Part shown: in pieces, positions 22,244 to 34,043 of the stretch
How positions within the stretch are numbered: position 1 is the stretch's first letter
Layout of the letters: every line of letters starts with the position of its first letter
Source of the DNA: Toxorhynchites rutilus septentrionalis
Taxonomy: Eukaryota; Arthropoda; Insecta; Diptera; Culicidae
DNA: 64,000 nucleotides
NCBI RefSeq assembly: GCF_029784135.1
Contig: NC_073744.1
Location: 102,483,303-102,547,302 of the forward strand
Reading direction: 5' to 3'
Translations under genes and position numbers: made by a program
Notes under the pieces: model-generated
What the model was told of the DNA's origin: nothing
Seen by the model: the letters and a program-made list of their open reading frames with translations, nothing else
The model's database searches: none

Positions 22244-23450
22244 GTAATTTCAATTAAGTTTCCATTAGCGATACGGTTGTTTATGTTAACGTTTTATGTG
22301 GTTTTTCAACATCGGATTAAAAAATTCTCCCCGATAATTTGGTAAACTAGAACGAATCAAGGCGTCCCTGAAACATCATTAGATCATTTTCTTTGGGTGA
22401 CACAATTCATCCAAATCACCATTAACATCAAACACATATTAAAACGACCGCTACTAAATATATCACTGAGCAGCAGCGGTGGTTCAAAACGGAGCAGATG
22501 TGTTCCACTGTTCGTATTGGTGTTTATTCGATTGACTCTTCAATCCCAACGAAAGTGCATTCCTATGCCTATCGATCGTAAAACCATTGGTATGTGCACA
22601 TATACTATGTACATTCCGGACCTACTTATGATTCCCTCGAACTAAACGGGATCAAATCTGTCCTTTCGTTTTACTTCTAGGTTAACTTGAAGAGTTTCTG
22701 GGAGCCGTTTATGCCAACTTTTTTATAAATCTTCAGCTGGCCCACTTGATCTATCGCACAAATATTTTGCCAATGAAATTCATCCGATTTTTGTGCTACG
22801 CAAACTCGCCAGACAGCACCGACAACAAAACACCAACGCAGATATGCATTAGCAGCAAAATTCTCCGAGCGTGGAAGTGAACCCATCTGCAAATTGTGCC
22901 AGCATAAACAAGTGATCAAGTCCGAAAGTCTCGGACCATCGCCAAAAAGTTCATTCGCACCAAGCTCCGATTTTCTGCTTCTCGAATTAATCGATTACAT
23001 TTTGTATGTTGAAATTTTATTCGATGGAAATAGATGAACAAAAGATAACCTTTTATGTCTTCATTACAAGAACTGAAAATGCATTCGTATTGCAACTTGA
23101 TATTAATAAATTGGACGATGGTCCGAAATTCCGAAAGCAGGATCGATGTTGGGCCGATATTCTGGAATATATTTTGACACTTGTATTTACTATTTATATA
23201 TACTAGAATATACTGATTATTTCTCTCAGTGTATTGATGATCATAGATCCGTGATGCATTGGAGTACCCCTCACCAATGTTGTTGTTTACATTATATTTG
23301 ACGTTTAACTGAGCGAGCGCCCAGTTAAAAAGCAGCTCAGTCAAACAACGCCCAGTTAGCGAACGAGTGCTGTATTGTACAAAATAATCTAGCTCACCTG
23401 TAGCGTATGTCAAACCACGTTGAACTCAAACATCGATGCATGCACACGTA
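22244..23450. other. Intergenic sequence with an element end, no gene recognised
   Basis: No supportable gene. About 23275-23380 holds repeats of CCCAGTTAGCGAACGAG and TTAACTGAGCG, matching the fragment at 4656-4735, and probably marks the end of a mariner/pogo-type MITE. The open frame on the minus strand at 22916-23413 runs through this repeat and is not taken as a gene. Confidence 0.4.
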
Positions 23451-23956
23451 CATGGGAGAGAAAGAGAGGAACGAATTCGTTTTGGGGGAAGTAGACTTTC
23501 CGAGATCTCGCACAGCACGAAAAAGAGACAGTGTGCTTTGCGTTATCCAGTCTCGTATCTCACAAAGACATTGGGAGCTGTCTGCAACAAATGAGCGAGA
23601 TAAAAGGCAGCCGAGCGAGCAGACTTCCTGTGCGCGCTTAAATTCCGAGAGACGAGTATCGATTTTCTCTTCCTCACATTCCTTCCATGTGCAAGCGATG
23701 AGACCGGGCTTTAACACGCGAGCTTGGGATTGGCTCTTTCTCTTCTCTTACGTAAAATTTTGTGATGTATTCAGCAAATACCTCATCGCGTTTCGATGCG
23801 AACGATGCACATGTGTTGTGTACACGAAGAGATGCTCGTGCATTAGTGCTCGCGAGACTTTCTCGTGTAACTGCCTCAAAGTGACATTTGGTTAGGCCTT
23901 CTGAGATCTCGCACAGCACGTAGAAGAGACAATGTGCTTTGCCCCATTCAGTCTTA

Positions 23957-24407
23957 GGCTAAGCGCAAATTGAGAAGCGTATAGCGCTCGTAAGCGAACA
24001 CGAGACTATCAACACGACTTATACGTGCCACGAACGTAGCGTGGTGGAGCGCGTATTGAGTCGCAGTTTGGTGTAAACAACGTGCCGCTCGCATACAATG
24101 TCTGATTCACACAGAGTTGTGTGATACATTTATTTACTAACACAACCTTCCGTACGGTACAACCATACAGTGTCAGACTCAAGGCTCTATATGATTGTTC
24201 ACCAACACAACCACCACAACCGACATCAGCAGCACGAGAAACTGTGGCTCAGCCACAGCGTCGAGCGAGTCGTGTCTCAAGAGCGCTCCACCATATCGCG
24301 TCGTCTGGCCAACTTGCGCCGTTCCATCTGTTTTCATTAGCCACAAAGACAGGCGCTATATCGCGCCGAGTTACTCGCGCTATACGCGTCTCAATTTGCG
24401 CCTAGCC
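23957..24407. mobile_element. PIF/Harbinger-like MITE, TTA target
   Basis: TTA on both sides (23954-23956 and 24408-24410). Ends are GGCTAAGCGCAAATTGAGA and, inverted, GGCTAGGCGCAAATTGAGA, with further pairing through GCGTATAGCGC. GG-starting ends plus a 3-bp TTA duplication fit PIF/Harbinger. 451 bp, non-coding, GC-richer than its surroundings. Confidence 0.8.
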
Positions 24408-24518
24408 TTATATCTCACACAATCATTGCGAGCTGTGTGCAACAAATGAATGAATTGATTGGATGACTTTAGCAGCGATATTTATGTGAAACAGTTCTTC
24501 ATCACTAATTGTTCTACG

Positions 24519-24977
24519 TAGTGATCCCCGATAATCGTTCGATTAATCGAATTCTTCCTACAGAAATCGATTATTAATCGAACGAATACTGCACAACCAA
24601 TAATCGAAGCGAACGAATAATTTACGTCGATTAATCAATCCAAACGCAGAGGGAAAAAACGTACGGCCGCTGCAATTTTATCCTGAAAATCAATCATTAT
24701 CTTTGACGCTCCCTTAAGTTCGTAAACGAAGCTCAATGCCGTCAACGCGAATTGAGCTTCGTTTACGACTTTAGGGGAGCGTGAAAGATAATAATTGATT
24801 TCAGGAGGAATGAAAACTTTTTTGATTCCATATGGCTTTCTAGCAAATGAAAAATATTAGTCTAACTAATAATTTCTCTTAGTGTTGCGATTAAATTTGG
24901 GGCGATTAATCGTATCGAATAGCAAACTGCTGAAAACTATTCGATTAACGATTAATTTCAAAAATCGGGGATCACTA
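24519..24977. mobile_element. hAT-like MITE, 8-bp target duplication
   Basis: Exact duplication GTTCTACG at 24511-24518 and 24978-24985. Inverted ends are TAGTGATCCCCGAT. Internal ATTAATCGATTAAT-rich palindromes follow. A separate hairpin of about 124 bp (24682-24805) lies inside, with arms beginning CCTGAAAATCAAT, and looks like a second MITE nested in the first. No ORF. Confidence 0.8.
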
Positions 24978-25399
24978 GTTCTACGTGCCATTTTACGAAG
25001 ATTAAAATTTTAACCCAGAAGCACTACTTCCCCCGACAGCACCCAATGTCACTTTGAGACAGGCGAGCACCAACACATGTGCATCACTCATGTTTAGGTG
25101 CAACGATGTATTCTTGGACACATCTCAATATTTTACAAAAAAACAGGAAGTGGGTTACATCTATGGTATAACCGCAAGGGTGACGTAGGACTCTCGTTGA
25201 TATAGAGATCATTTGTATGAAGTTGAATCTGAATTCATTCTGAATGAATGAATATTTGGAGAACTTCGAAAACGAGAGCGTTACGTTGGAGGCACAAGGT
25301 TTTATGCATCCAATATTGGATACGGAAATATCCTACTGATGGGGAAGAATAATCTTCAGAAGCTATCCTGTTGATTGCGATTGATTGAAAAACCACAAA

Positions 25400-26510
25400 A
25401 CCAAATGTATTTGGTCACAGTGTTACATGGATAGAAAACATTCAATTAAACTCTTTCACATGAATATATTTTGAAAATTCCCAGAGGATCTGGCAGATTA
25501 TTTTCAGTAACGATTAGTTATTTCCACATTTTCCTCGATACTGGAAGCCCACCAGTGGTTAATGCCAACTCGATAACCACCTGTTAATAGCACTTGACTG
25601 AAACATATTTGGTCACAGTGTTACATGGATAGAAAACATTCAAATAAATTCTTTCACATGAATATATTTTGAAAATTCCCAAAGGAACTGGCAGATTATT
25701 TTCAGTAACGATTAGATATTTCCACATTTTCCTCGATACTGGAAGCCCACCAGTGGTTAATGCCAACTCGATAACCACCTGTTAATAGCACTTGATTGAA
25801 ACATCTTTGGTCACAGTGTTACATGGATAGAAAACATTCAATTAAACTCCTTCACATGAATATATTTTGAAAATTCCCAGAGGAACTGGCAGATTATTTT
25901 CAGTAACGATTAGTTATTTCCACATTTTCCTCGATACTGGAAGCCCACCAGTGGTTAATACCAACTCGATAACCACCTGTTAATAGCACTTGATTGAAAC
26001 ATATTTGGTCACAGTGTTACATGGATAGAAAACATTCAATTAAACTCTTTCACATGAATATATTTTGAAAATTCCCAGAGGAACTGGCAGATTATTTTCA
26101 GTAACGATTAGTTATTTCCACATTTTCCTCGATACTGGAAGCCCACCAGTGGTTAATACCAACTCGATAACCACCTGTTAATAGCACTTGATTGAAACAT
26201 ATTTGGTCACAGTGTTACATGGATAGAAAACATTCAAATAAATTCTTTCACATGAATATATTTTGAAAATTCCCAAAGGAACTGGCAGATTATTTTCAGT
26301 AACGATTAGATATTTCCACATTTTCCTCGATACTGGAAGCCCACCAGTGGTTAATGCCAACTCGATAACCACCTGTTAATAGCACTTGATTGAAACATAT
26401 TTGGTCACAGTGTTACATGGATAGAAAACATTCAATTAAACTCTTTCACATGAATATATTTTGAAAATTCCCAGAGGAACTGGCAGATTATTTTCAGTAA
26501 CGATTAGATC
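25400..26510. repeat. Tandem array of a 198-bp unit (about 5.6 copies)
   Basis: The marker GGTCACAGTGTTACATGG recurs at 25413, 25611, 25809, 26007, 26205 and 26403, a constant 198-bp spacing. Units differ by a few per cent, and the variants look shuffled (for example AATAAATTC versus AATTAAACTC), as expected of unequal exchange. Each unit contains an open minus-strand frame (MVIELALTTGGLPV...), which I regard as incidental. Confidence 0.95.
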
Positions 26511-26900
26511 TTTCCGGAACTTTCTCGATGCTGAATGGCATCCTAACGGAAAGAGTTCTGCGCGTGTATGTGTGGATCCTTCGCCGTCCACCTCCTCCAG
26601 CACGTTAGGCAACGATGTTGTCTTGTCGATGTCCTCACGAAAAATGAATGTGTCTCACCACCAGAATATCGCTTAAGTATGCTTTTTGTGTGTGATTGAA
26701 TCGAGAGAAGGTGTGGTTTACGATGGCAATTTGGAAGGCAAACTAGAGGGGAATGAACTCTCTGAGCTCGGAACTTTCGGCGACTGAGCAATAATCGATT
26801 GCGGGCGCATACAATATTGGATACGGAAATATCCTACTGATGGGGAAGAATAATCTTCTGAAGCTATCCTGTTAATTGCGATTGATTGAAAAACCACAAA
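26511..26900. other. Unique block and duplicated left flank between satellite arrays
   Basis: The array breaks off in mid-unit at about 26510. A unique stretch follows (26511-26805), then the sequence CCAATATTGGATACGGAAAT that also precedes the first array at about 25300. Both arrays are therefore preceded by the same flank, and both are followed by GCGCGTGTATGTGTG (26560 and 27293), so a larger unit has been duplicated. Confidence 0.7.
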
Positions 26901-27290
26901 ACCAAATGTATTTGGTCACAGTGTTACATGGATAGAAAACATTCAATTAAACTCTTTCACATGAATATATTTTGAAAATTCCCAAAGGAACTGGCAGATT
27001 ATTTCCAGTAACGATTAGATATTTCCACATTTTCCTCGATACTGGAAGCCCACCAGTGGTTAATGCCAACTCGATAACCACCTGTTAATAGCACTTGATT
27101 GAAACATATTTGGTCACAGGTGTAACATGGATAGAAAACATTCAATTAAACTCTTTCACATGAATATATTTTGAAAATTCCCAGAGGAACTGGCAGATTA
27201 TTCTCAGTAACGATTAGATATTTCCACATTTTCCTCGATATTGGAAGCCCACCAGTGGTTAATGCCAACTCGATAACCACCTGTTAATAG
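26901..27290. repeat. Second array of the 198-bp unit (2 copies)
   Basis: GGTCACAG markers at 26914 and 27112 are again 198 bp apart, in the same orientation as the first array. One insertion of a base is seen near 27120. Confidence 0.93.
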
Positions 27291-28068
27291 CCGCGCGTGT
27301 ATGTGTGTGTAGCGATGTCTTCCCAGGGAACCGTTTGTGGCATCACTCTCCTCCTGATAGATTCCCTTCTGGCCTAGGGTGCACAAACAGGCTCTTGGTG
27401 ACACCGTTCATCCGCGCTTTCATGATAAATAAAGAGCTTCACCGCAACAGCGACAACATGCTCCAATCGCTGTTCAATTAGAACTGAGTGGATTTCCGAG
27501 CGCCGCTCGCTTATATACCGATTGGTGATTTCAATAGCCTGTTTTGAAAGCAATTTTAAGACTATTGAAACAAGTTTTTGGATCAAAAAGTAACAAGTAT
27601 ATAACGCGTAGACATTTTATCGTTCGAATGAAGTGTTTATCATACCATTTCGTTCAGTTGTTTAGGAGCTATTAACGCTCAAAATCTCGGTCTCCGGCGT
27701 AACGCTTTCGTTTTCGAAACTTTGATTTTACACCCCGGTATAGAAATGAAAGACGTAGTCCTACGTCAAAAAAAAAGGAGCCGAACCCAGGCTCGTGTGC
27801 TAAAGCCCGGTCTCATCGCTTGCACATGGAGAAAATCAATGCTCGTCTCTCGAAATTTAGCCGCGCGCGCACATGAAGTCTGAAAACCTCTCAATATTTT
27901 ACGAAAGAAAATAGAAAGAGCCAATCTCAAGCTCGCCTGCTAAAGCCCGATCTCATCGCATGCACATGGAAGAACTGTGAGGAAGAGAAAATCGACACTC
28001 GTCTTTCGAAAATAAAGCGCGCGCATAGGAAGTCTGGGGGGGAAGTCACTTCAAAATGCAATGAGGAC

Positions 28069-28334
28069 AATTCTAGATCAACATGTCAAAAAGGGTCTAT
28101 CTTCTTTGATCGATTCTCTTCACCGACTTTCTCTTTCGATAACCACAGCCAGATTTTCAGACAGATTTTGCTCCAGTTTTGCCATGTAATTTGACAAACG
28201 AGGTTCCCTTTCGCACTCCTTATCGTCGAACACATGAGGAAATCCTGTTACTGCTGAGTTATTAATGAAAGAGAATGTAGATGAAGAGAATCGATCAAAG
28301 AAGATAGACCCTTTTGACATGTTGATCTAGAATT
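28069..28334. mobile_element. Palindromic MITE, AATTCTAGATCAAC ends
   Basis: The first 52 bp and last 52 bp are near-perfect inverted copies (AATTCTAGATCAACATGTCA to ATCGATTCTCTTCA). The centre of about 160 bp is unpaired. Non-coding. The target duplication is not clear. Confidence 0.75.
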
Positions 28335-29366
28335 TGACTAGGAAGAATGAAACGATATAGTCTAGTGGGTAGAGGGAGATTACGACTAAACGCCCGACTG
28401 GCTGTTTAGTCGTTTTGGCGGAGAGACTGCGTGAAAAAGCCAAAACTAACTGAATAAGTCAGTCAGATAGTCAGCTGACTATCCCTTCTATTTATTTTCA
28501 TTCTGCTTGTATATAAATTTCCCACTTTAATTAAAATAAACATTAGAGAAAATCAATTTGAGTATTTTTTCACATACCACATCGCCTGAATAAACCACAA
28601 AAACGTAAATTTCGAATTAATTTTCTTCTACGCTTTATCTGATTCGCTACTCAAAAGTAGCGTTTGACTGACCGATGAAAAAACACGTTCATACGAAAAC
28701 GAGGATAGGGCAATTCTTTCGAACGAACGATGTTCGAATTGGTAGATTTGCTTCGTACGAAACCAAGGATAAGGGTGAAAATCAATACATACTCGCGCAC
28801 GGTATAACCGATCGACTTCTACCCACGATGTTTTTCCCGCGCCACAATATTTCTAGATTTTTTCTGAACGATCGATTCTGTTGCAGTTGTATTCTGGTGC
28901 GATTTATTCCGGGAACCATCTCATACACATGATGGTTTTCCGCGACAGTATATTTCTAGCCTTTTTCTAAGCGGTTGTTTCTTTTACATTTGTTTTCGGT
29001 TACGTTTTTTTCGAGAACCATGGATTTCACATCGATACACCACGAGCGTGGTTCGATGTTGTACGGTTCTAGCACAGTCTGATCGCCACTATTGTGATTC
29101 GATGTTGTACGTGGAGGAATATTTTTATACCATGCATAAAAAACTGTAGTTTCAGTTGGCATATCGGAAAAAAAACTACTGAAGAGAATTTGTTACATGT
29201 ACACAACTCTGTATACCAGGGGCAGATAGACAGTATAACAAAATGTATATGGGAAAGTACATTCCGGTGCTTGTTTGGCTAGTGATTCCCGAGTTGTGTA
29301 CGTATTTTGACAATTGATATTTTATTTGAATGCTATTATTGTCCAGAACGAGACATTTCCATCATA
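28335..29366. other. No gene recognised
   Basis: Moderately AT-rich sequence with a locally repeated GATTCGATGTTGTACG (29050 and 29098) and GATCGATTCTGTTG-type words. Short open frames are present but match nothing known to me. Confidence 0.35.
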
Positions 29367-30217
29367 TAGCGAATTCGTTTTTAAAACTGAGTCAGTGCCA
29401 CACTGACTCTGTAATAAAAAAACGTTTTCATTTTCACGAATGCGGTGGTTTGTTGGTGTGCGTTGTATAGTCTGATTTGTTTATATTTGCGACGACAAAT
29501 GTACAGTGTCGACGTCTGGTGGAGATATTAGTGCTTGGGAGGTAAAGTATTCTCTATAAGATCAGAAGGGCCAAGTGCAGTGTAAAAATATAAAAGTTTG
29601 AATGAAAATTTTTACTTCATATTGTTTGATTACCTAACACATGTAGTCATGACACTCACTTAACCATTTGTCGATGCATTTCCTGTTTGTTCCACAAATA
29701 ATTACTATTATAATATAAAATCATCGTTAGACACAGTTTTCGTTCAATGTTTCTGCGATATTGGAAAAAAGAAAACATAAAATAAATATTCGATACGTTA
29801 AAGTAAATTTTCATTCCTAATTTTGATTTTGAGAGCAGGTTTATTCCTCCTGAATATCCATAATTTTCGCCTCCCAATGAAAGCACACGGAGCTTAATGC
29901 CGTGTACACGAATATACTCTTCAAAATCAGAATCCGAATTGGATTACGATTCAAATAATACAAAAGCAAGAGCAGCAGGTTTTCCATTTTCATAGTCTCT
30001 ATTTTTAGATTTTCCAAAACAATACTCGGAACTTGACAGTTCAGTATAGTTGTATTGGTGAACCCGAGTGCCAACCCGTGAAACATCTCAGTGCGAAACT
30101 AACAGCTTTCGGGGCGAACTAGTGCGACACTGAGTGCGAAACTGAGTGAATAAAAAAACGTTTTGACAGCAGTTAGTGCGGCACTGGGGTTGAAACTGAA
30201 CAAAAACGAATTCGCTA
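29367..30217. mobile_element. Non-autonomous element, TAGCGAATTCGTTTTT ends, ATA target
   Basis: ATA at 29364-29366 and 30218-30220. Inverted ends TAGCGAATTCGTTTTT are followed on both sides by AAAACGTTTT-type and CAGTGCC[AG]CACT-type words. 851 bp, no ORF. The 3-bp TWA duplication suggests PIF/Harbinger. Part of the interior (29580-29900) is related to 5690-5830 and 38160-38300. Confidence 0.65.
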
Positions 30218-30220
30218 ATA

Positions 30221-31620
30221 GTATCGTTCGCTATCATTCTCTGCAGTATAGCGCAATGTCCTGGAAAAAAGGTCATGAAGATGGTCGAGTTTCGAGAGAC
30301 ATAGCATGCGCTGCCACAACTACTCGCAAATAGTGACGTCAGTCGTTATGTTTATCTTTGATTGCCCACCGCATCCATGTAAAAATGCTATTTTCAGGAA
30401 GTAATTTATCAATTAAAAACGTACATTTTTGTAGAGCTCCCGTTGAATGAGGCTAATGTGATAGTGTGGAGTGAATATCTGTGAAATCATGTCGAAAAAG
30501 ACGGATAGAAGTGATATTTCCATGTGCCATTTTCACTCCCCCACGTCCATAGAAACAAACGAAGTTTCATTATTTCACCGTTATGAAGTTGATGTTTCAA
30601 AGACTCTCAGTGTCGGTGTGTATGTTGTGGGATAATAATCGCTAATTAATCAAAATTTCTTCGAAAATGTTACTGCTTTCGAGAACTTAACGACTGCTCT
30701 CTGGACCTTTTTATCACATGAATAATCGAAAAAAGCCACGATATAATTGTCATCTATTAAAAAACAACCAAATGAATGATTTCATGAGAATTTTGACTCA
30801 AATCATCATGCGACCGTGAATACTTTCAACATTGTTTTGTTTCTTCCATATACATTCCATATTGAATGCAAATAATTACGCCACGATATTTTGCTCGCCA
30901 ATACAGATACACTTCGCCTACTGCTCCACCTATATGTACCTCATTGAGTATAGCGATAAGCTATTTCTACAGTATTGCCCTATTGACGAATTTACGCAAA
31001 GCTGAATCAGCTCATGCGACATCTACATTAGAGCTCAGAACCACAAAAGTGAAGGTGTTTGTTTATTTTACGCACTGAAAAGCAAGATTCGGTGGTGATT
31101 ATTCATTTTATTTCAATTTAGATTCATTTCAGCCATTGAATGTCGTCAGCATATGGTAAGAAAGTTGGAGTTTTGTATATTTACGATGGTTTCAACACGC
31201 GATTTGACCAAAGTCATAGATAATCTTACCGGTTATTGATACTATAATACATATACCGGTTATTGATACTATAATTGCGATGATAATTGGGATGAAATCG
31301 ATATCATATCAAATTGATTATGTAGGGGTCGATACGAGAAGGATTTGCAGTATTTTTAGCACAAAACTCCCTATTCATCGTTTACTTAGTTGAAAAAAAT
31401 TAAAGTTACAATACTTATAACAAGCCATTCCTCGTAATATACATAGCACATTGTAAAATGATGATTTTCTAACGTTTTCAGCGTGGAAAGAATACATGAA
31501 ACCGGGAAATTTGAAGATAAATTCTGATTTTTCTAGAAAATTTGAACGAATTTCATACCAAAAAAACAAAACATCCTCATTTTACTCGCTGCGCCATCTG
31601 GTTGTAAATCCAACGTAAAT
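30221..31620. other. No gene recognised
   Basis: AT-rich. A short direct repeat ACCGGTTATTGATACTATAAT occurs twice at about 31229-31275. No supportable ORF or RNA gene. Confidence 0.35.
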
Positions 31621-31700
31621 TCGTCAATTGGCGATCTAACGTACAAATCTACACCTACGCGGCGCTGCGGTGAAAGTGATGATGGTTTTAAATATTCTTA

Positions 31701-31884
31701 AGGCTGATTTAGACGATGCCAGTCAGCGCTCTAGTTGAAGTATCCAGTGAACAGAGAACAGACACTCTGTTCAAGTTGTACCAGTATCGAACAAGTAATT
31801 GGCCTCTAACTTGAACAGAGTGTCTGTTCTCTATTCACTGGATACTTCAACTAGAGCGCTGACTGGCATCGTCTAAATCAGCCT
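31701..31884. mobile_element. Hairpin MITE, TTA target
   Basis: TTA at 31698-31700 and 31885-31887. The two halves pair almost perfectly for about 75 bp starting AGGCTGATTTAGACGATGCC, leaving a loop of about 35 bp. 184 bp. The high arm identity suggests recent spread. Its transcript would form a long hairpin. Confidence 0.85.
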
Positions 31885-31986
31885 TTAGTTCATCATTTTC
31901 TTAGTTCAAAAACAAAATCCAGATGTCTCACCGATCGTTTACGTAAACGATAATGTAACCTAAAACTCAAAAAACAAATTACGTAT

Positions 31987-32042
31987 TAGAGGCGAATGAA
32001 CTGAAAAGTTTAAACCCTCTTAAAGCCAAAAAGAAGAAGAAG
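31987..32042 (+). mobile_element. Tail-only retroinsertion (56 bp)
   Basis: Flanked by exact 13-bp duplications ACAAATTACGTAT (31974-31986 and 32043-32055). The insert is TAGAGGCGAATGAACTGAAA continuing to TTAAACCCTCTTAAAG and a GAAGAAG tail. It is only the last few dozen bases of a retroelement whose longer 3' ends appear at 44420-44628. Confidence 0.75.
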
Positions 32043-32055
32043 ACAAATTACGTAT

Positions 32056-33374
32056 ATTTCACTTCCGGACATTCCAAGGTAGTTCCCACATGCAGGAATC
32101 GTGCATTTTTCTACTTGTGTTTGATTGTGCTCTCGAATTTCCTTCTTTAATTCAACCATTGTCAACATTTTTATAGTTTTCACTACTGAAAGAGGTGAAT
32201 AAATAACATGTTATATATAAAATTGCGCAGAATTAAATTTCTTACAAATTCGTCGCAATCAAATAATCTTAATTTATGGATAGAACTACAAACCTTCCAT
32301 AAGCTCACATGGCAAAATTTAAAACCATCATCACTTTCACCGCAGCGCCGCGTAGGTGTAGATTTGTACGTTAGATCGCCAATTTTGAAGATCTTTTTCA
32401 AATTACAGATACGCCATTCACCAAATGCGATATAATTTTCTGAGTATAGATACATGTAAGTTAAAGTTCTTTGAATGAATGCAACAAATCGATTACCATT
32501 TAGATTCGGAACTAATTTTCTCGAATACATGCAATGGTATTTCAAGTGTTATCACTTGTCCCTGTGTACGGAATTGTTACGTCGTGTAGACCAAAATTAT
32601 AGATATACATTGGAACATTTTAACGCAATAAATGCTACAAAATAATTATTTTGAAACTCTATTGGTTTTTCTGCATAGTATAGCTGTCTAACGTTAGTGT
32701 CCTAATAAAAAAAAAAAAATAACTAGGTACGATCCTCACTGACCTAAATAGTAAATAATCACTAACAAGCTGTTTTGTAACTAATCATATAAATACAAAA
32801 CATAGAGTCGAAATCATACAGCACTGCAATATACACATATCATTAAAATAAAATAGAAAAATATTTGTTTATTCAGAGAATGTTGTCATAACATGTATAT
32901 TGACATTTGACAACTATTCGTCATTACCTGTAACCACCATCAAAGTTAATTACTCTCGTCCTTTTGCAATTTAAACAATTATCACTTTCTGTGGGATTTA
33001 TCAAGTTGCAATTTACACAAGTCCACTGTAGCACCGATGCAATAGTTCCCATTATTTCTCATTTTGAAATGTTTTCATCGTTCAGGATATACACTCACCA
33101 CACACTACCTAGAACAACTCTTACTGAACGGTACCGAAACATTCGCGAATTGAAAGCAGACGATCTATATTTTACGCCATAGATGAAAACGGATTCAAAG
33201 TTATTTTTTCTTGTTGGGGTTCAACGTGATTTGACATATACTACAGGTGCGCTATATTTTTTGTATCGTAAACGAAAATTACTCACACAGATAAAATACG
33301 TGAATCACGGTATTTTGTTCGTAAACTCTAACAAAGTTATGAATTTCGTTGAATTAAATCCGTTTTTCTTTCTG
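32056..33374. other. No gene recognised
   Basis: AT-rich sequence containing the second inverted arm (32313-32385), an A13 run near 32709, and short unrecognised ORFs. Nothing supports a gene. Confidence 0.35.
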
Positions 33375-33729
33375 TTTTGACGTAGGATTACGTCTTTCGG
33401 GAACATATTGGGGTACAAATTGAAAAACGAATATCAATCGCATCGTGAAAAATGACCAATTTCAAACGCTTATTGCTCAGTCCTTTCATGACGGAATAAT
33501 GAGATTTTTACATCAAAACATTGCGGCACCCTATAACAATTTTTCACCTTGAATAAAATAATATATATCATGAAATTAACTATCGAACAATTGAAAAATC
33601 CAAACGGTACTGATTAGTCGAAATTGACGTCATTTCTTTTTCGCCTTCTTCGCTTCTTTCGTTCCCTGATAAGTCAAATATTTGCATGGCGAGCGAGTGG
33701 GGGGCGCCTATTTCTCACATACCAACTGA

Positions 33730-33736
33730 TATAAAA
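33730..33736 (+). promoter_or_regulatory. TATA box upstream of the histone H4 relic
   Basis: TATAAAA in ACTGATATAAAAGGACGG, preceded by GC-richer sequence and followed by a leader of about 200 bp that is broken by a 57-bp retroinsertion. Placement relative to the relic suggests the original histone promoter. Confidence 0.6.
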
Positions 33737-33761
33737 GGACGGTAGCATTTTTGGATTTCTC

Positions 33762-33818
33762 CCTAGAGACGAATGAACTCTCAGAGTTTAAAGTCTCTCT
33801 AATTGATTACCTGTTACC
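33762..33818 (+). mobile_element. Tail-only retroinsertion (57 bp) in the histone promoter region
   Basis: Flanked by TGGATTTCTC at 33752-33761 and 33819-33828. The insert begins CCTAGAGACGAATGAACT, continues AGTTTAAAGTCTCT and ends in GATTACCTGTTACC. It is the same 3'-tail family as 31987-32042. Confidence 0.75.
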
Positions 33819-34043
33819 TGGATTTCTCATTCTCGTTCAACGCTCAGATCGGCAAACATCTGGGCTTCTAGTGTGCAGTGCTCTACAAATCAACCAACAC
33901 CATACGGTGCGGCAAAGGAGAGGAAGCCATCGGCAACTAACGATGGATGCGGTGCGGCAAAAGGAGCAAAGAAGAGGAAGCAGCGGAGAGCATCGAATTA
34001 ATTCTAGTGTACATTGCTGGTGCGCTCCTCTTCACATCAACAA

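Larger units (their letters stand above)
23451..25136. repeat. Interspersed repeat host for two MITEs and one satellite element
   Basis: A repeat containing GAGATCTCGCACAGCACG and GGGAGCTGTCTGCAACAAATGA occurs at about 23500-23600 and again, opened by MITEs, at 23898-24450. A related inverted arm is at 27768-28068 (CTCATCGCATGCACATGGA; compare 23680-23730). No protein-coding evidence. Confidence 0.5.
25144..27767. mobile_element. GACGTAGGA-group transposon carrying a 198-bp satellite
   Basis: The left end is L-type (GGTATAACCGCAAGGGTGACG at about 25165-25185, following A runs). The right end is R-type, GACGTAGTCCTACGTC on the plus strand, ending at 27767 before A9. The interrupted host repeat resumes on the far side, supporting a clean insertion into an A run. 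It contains two satellite blocks, a TATA-type promoter on the minus strand near 27513 (TATATAAGCGAGC), and no transposase. Its R-side 190 bp matches 57733-57920. Confidence 0.8.
31628..32385. repeat. Inverted repeat arms around a palindromic MITE
   Basis: The arm at 31628-31694 (GATCTAACGTACAAATCTAC ... GTGATGATGGTTTTAAA) is inverted almost perfectly at about 32313-32385. Between them are the TTA-target MITE and a tail-only retroinsertion. The arms may be the ends of an older element. Confidence 0.6.

Noticed and set aside
22916..23413. 165-codon open frame on the minus strand
   Set aside because: It runs through a repeat with CCCAGTTAGCG motifs, has low-complexity composition and no family resemblance; likely chance.
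25584..26372. Repeated 64-codon frames in the satellite (MVIELALTTGGLPV...)
   Set aside because: They follow from the 198-bp period being a multiple of three; the same frame in each unit is automatic and not evidence for a protein.
25400..27290. CRISPR-like regular repeats
   Set aside because: Units are contiguous 198-bp satellites without unique spacers, in an animal nuclear genome.
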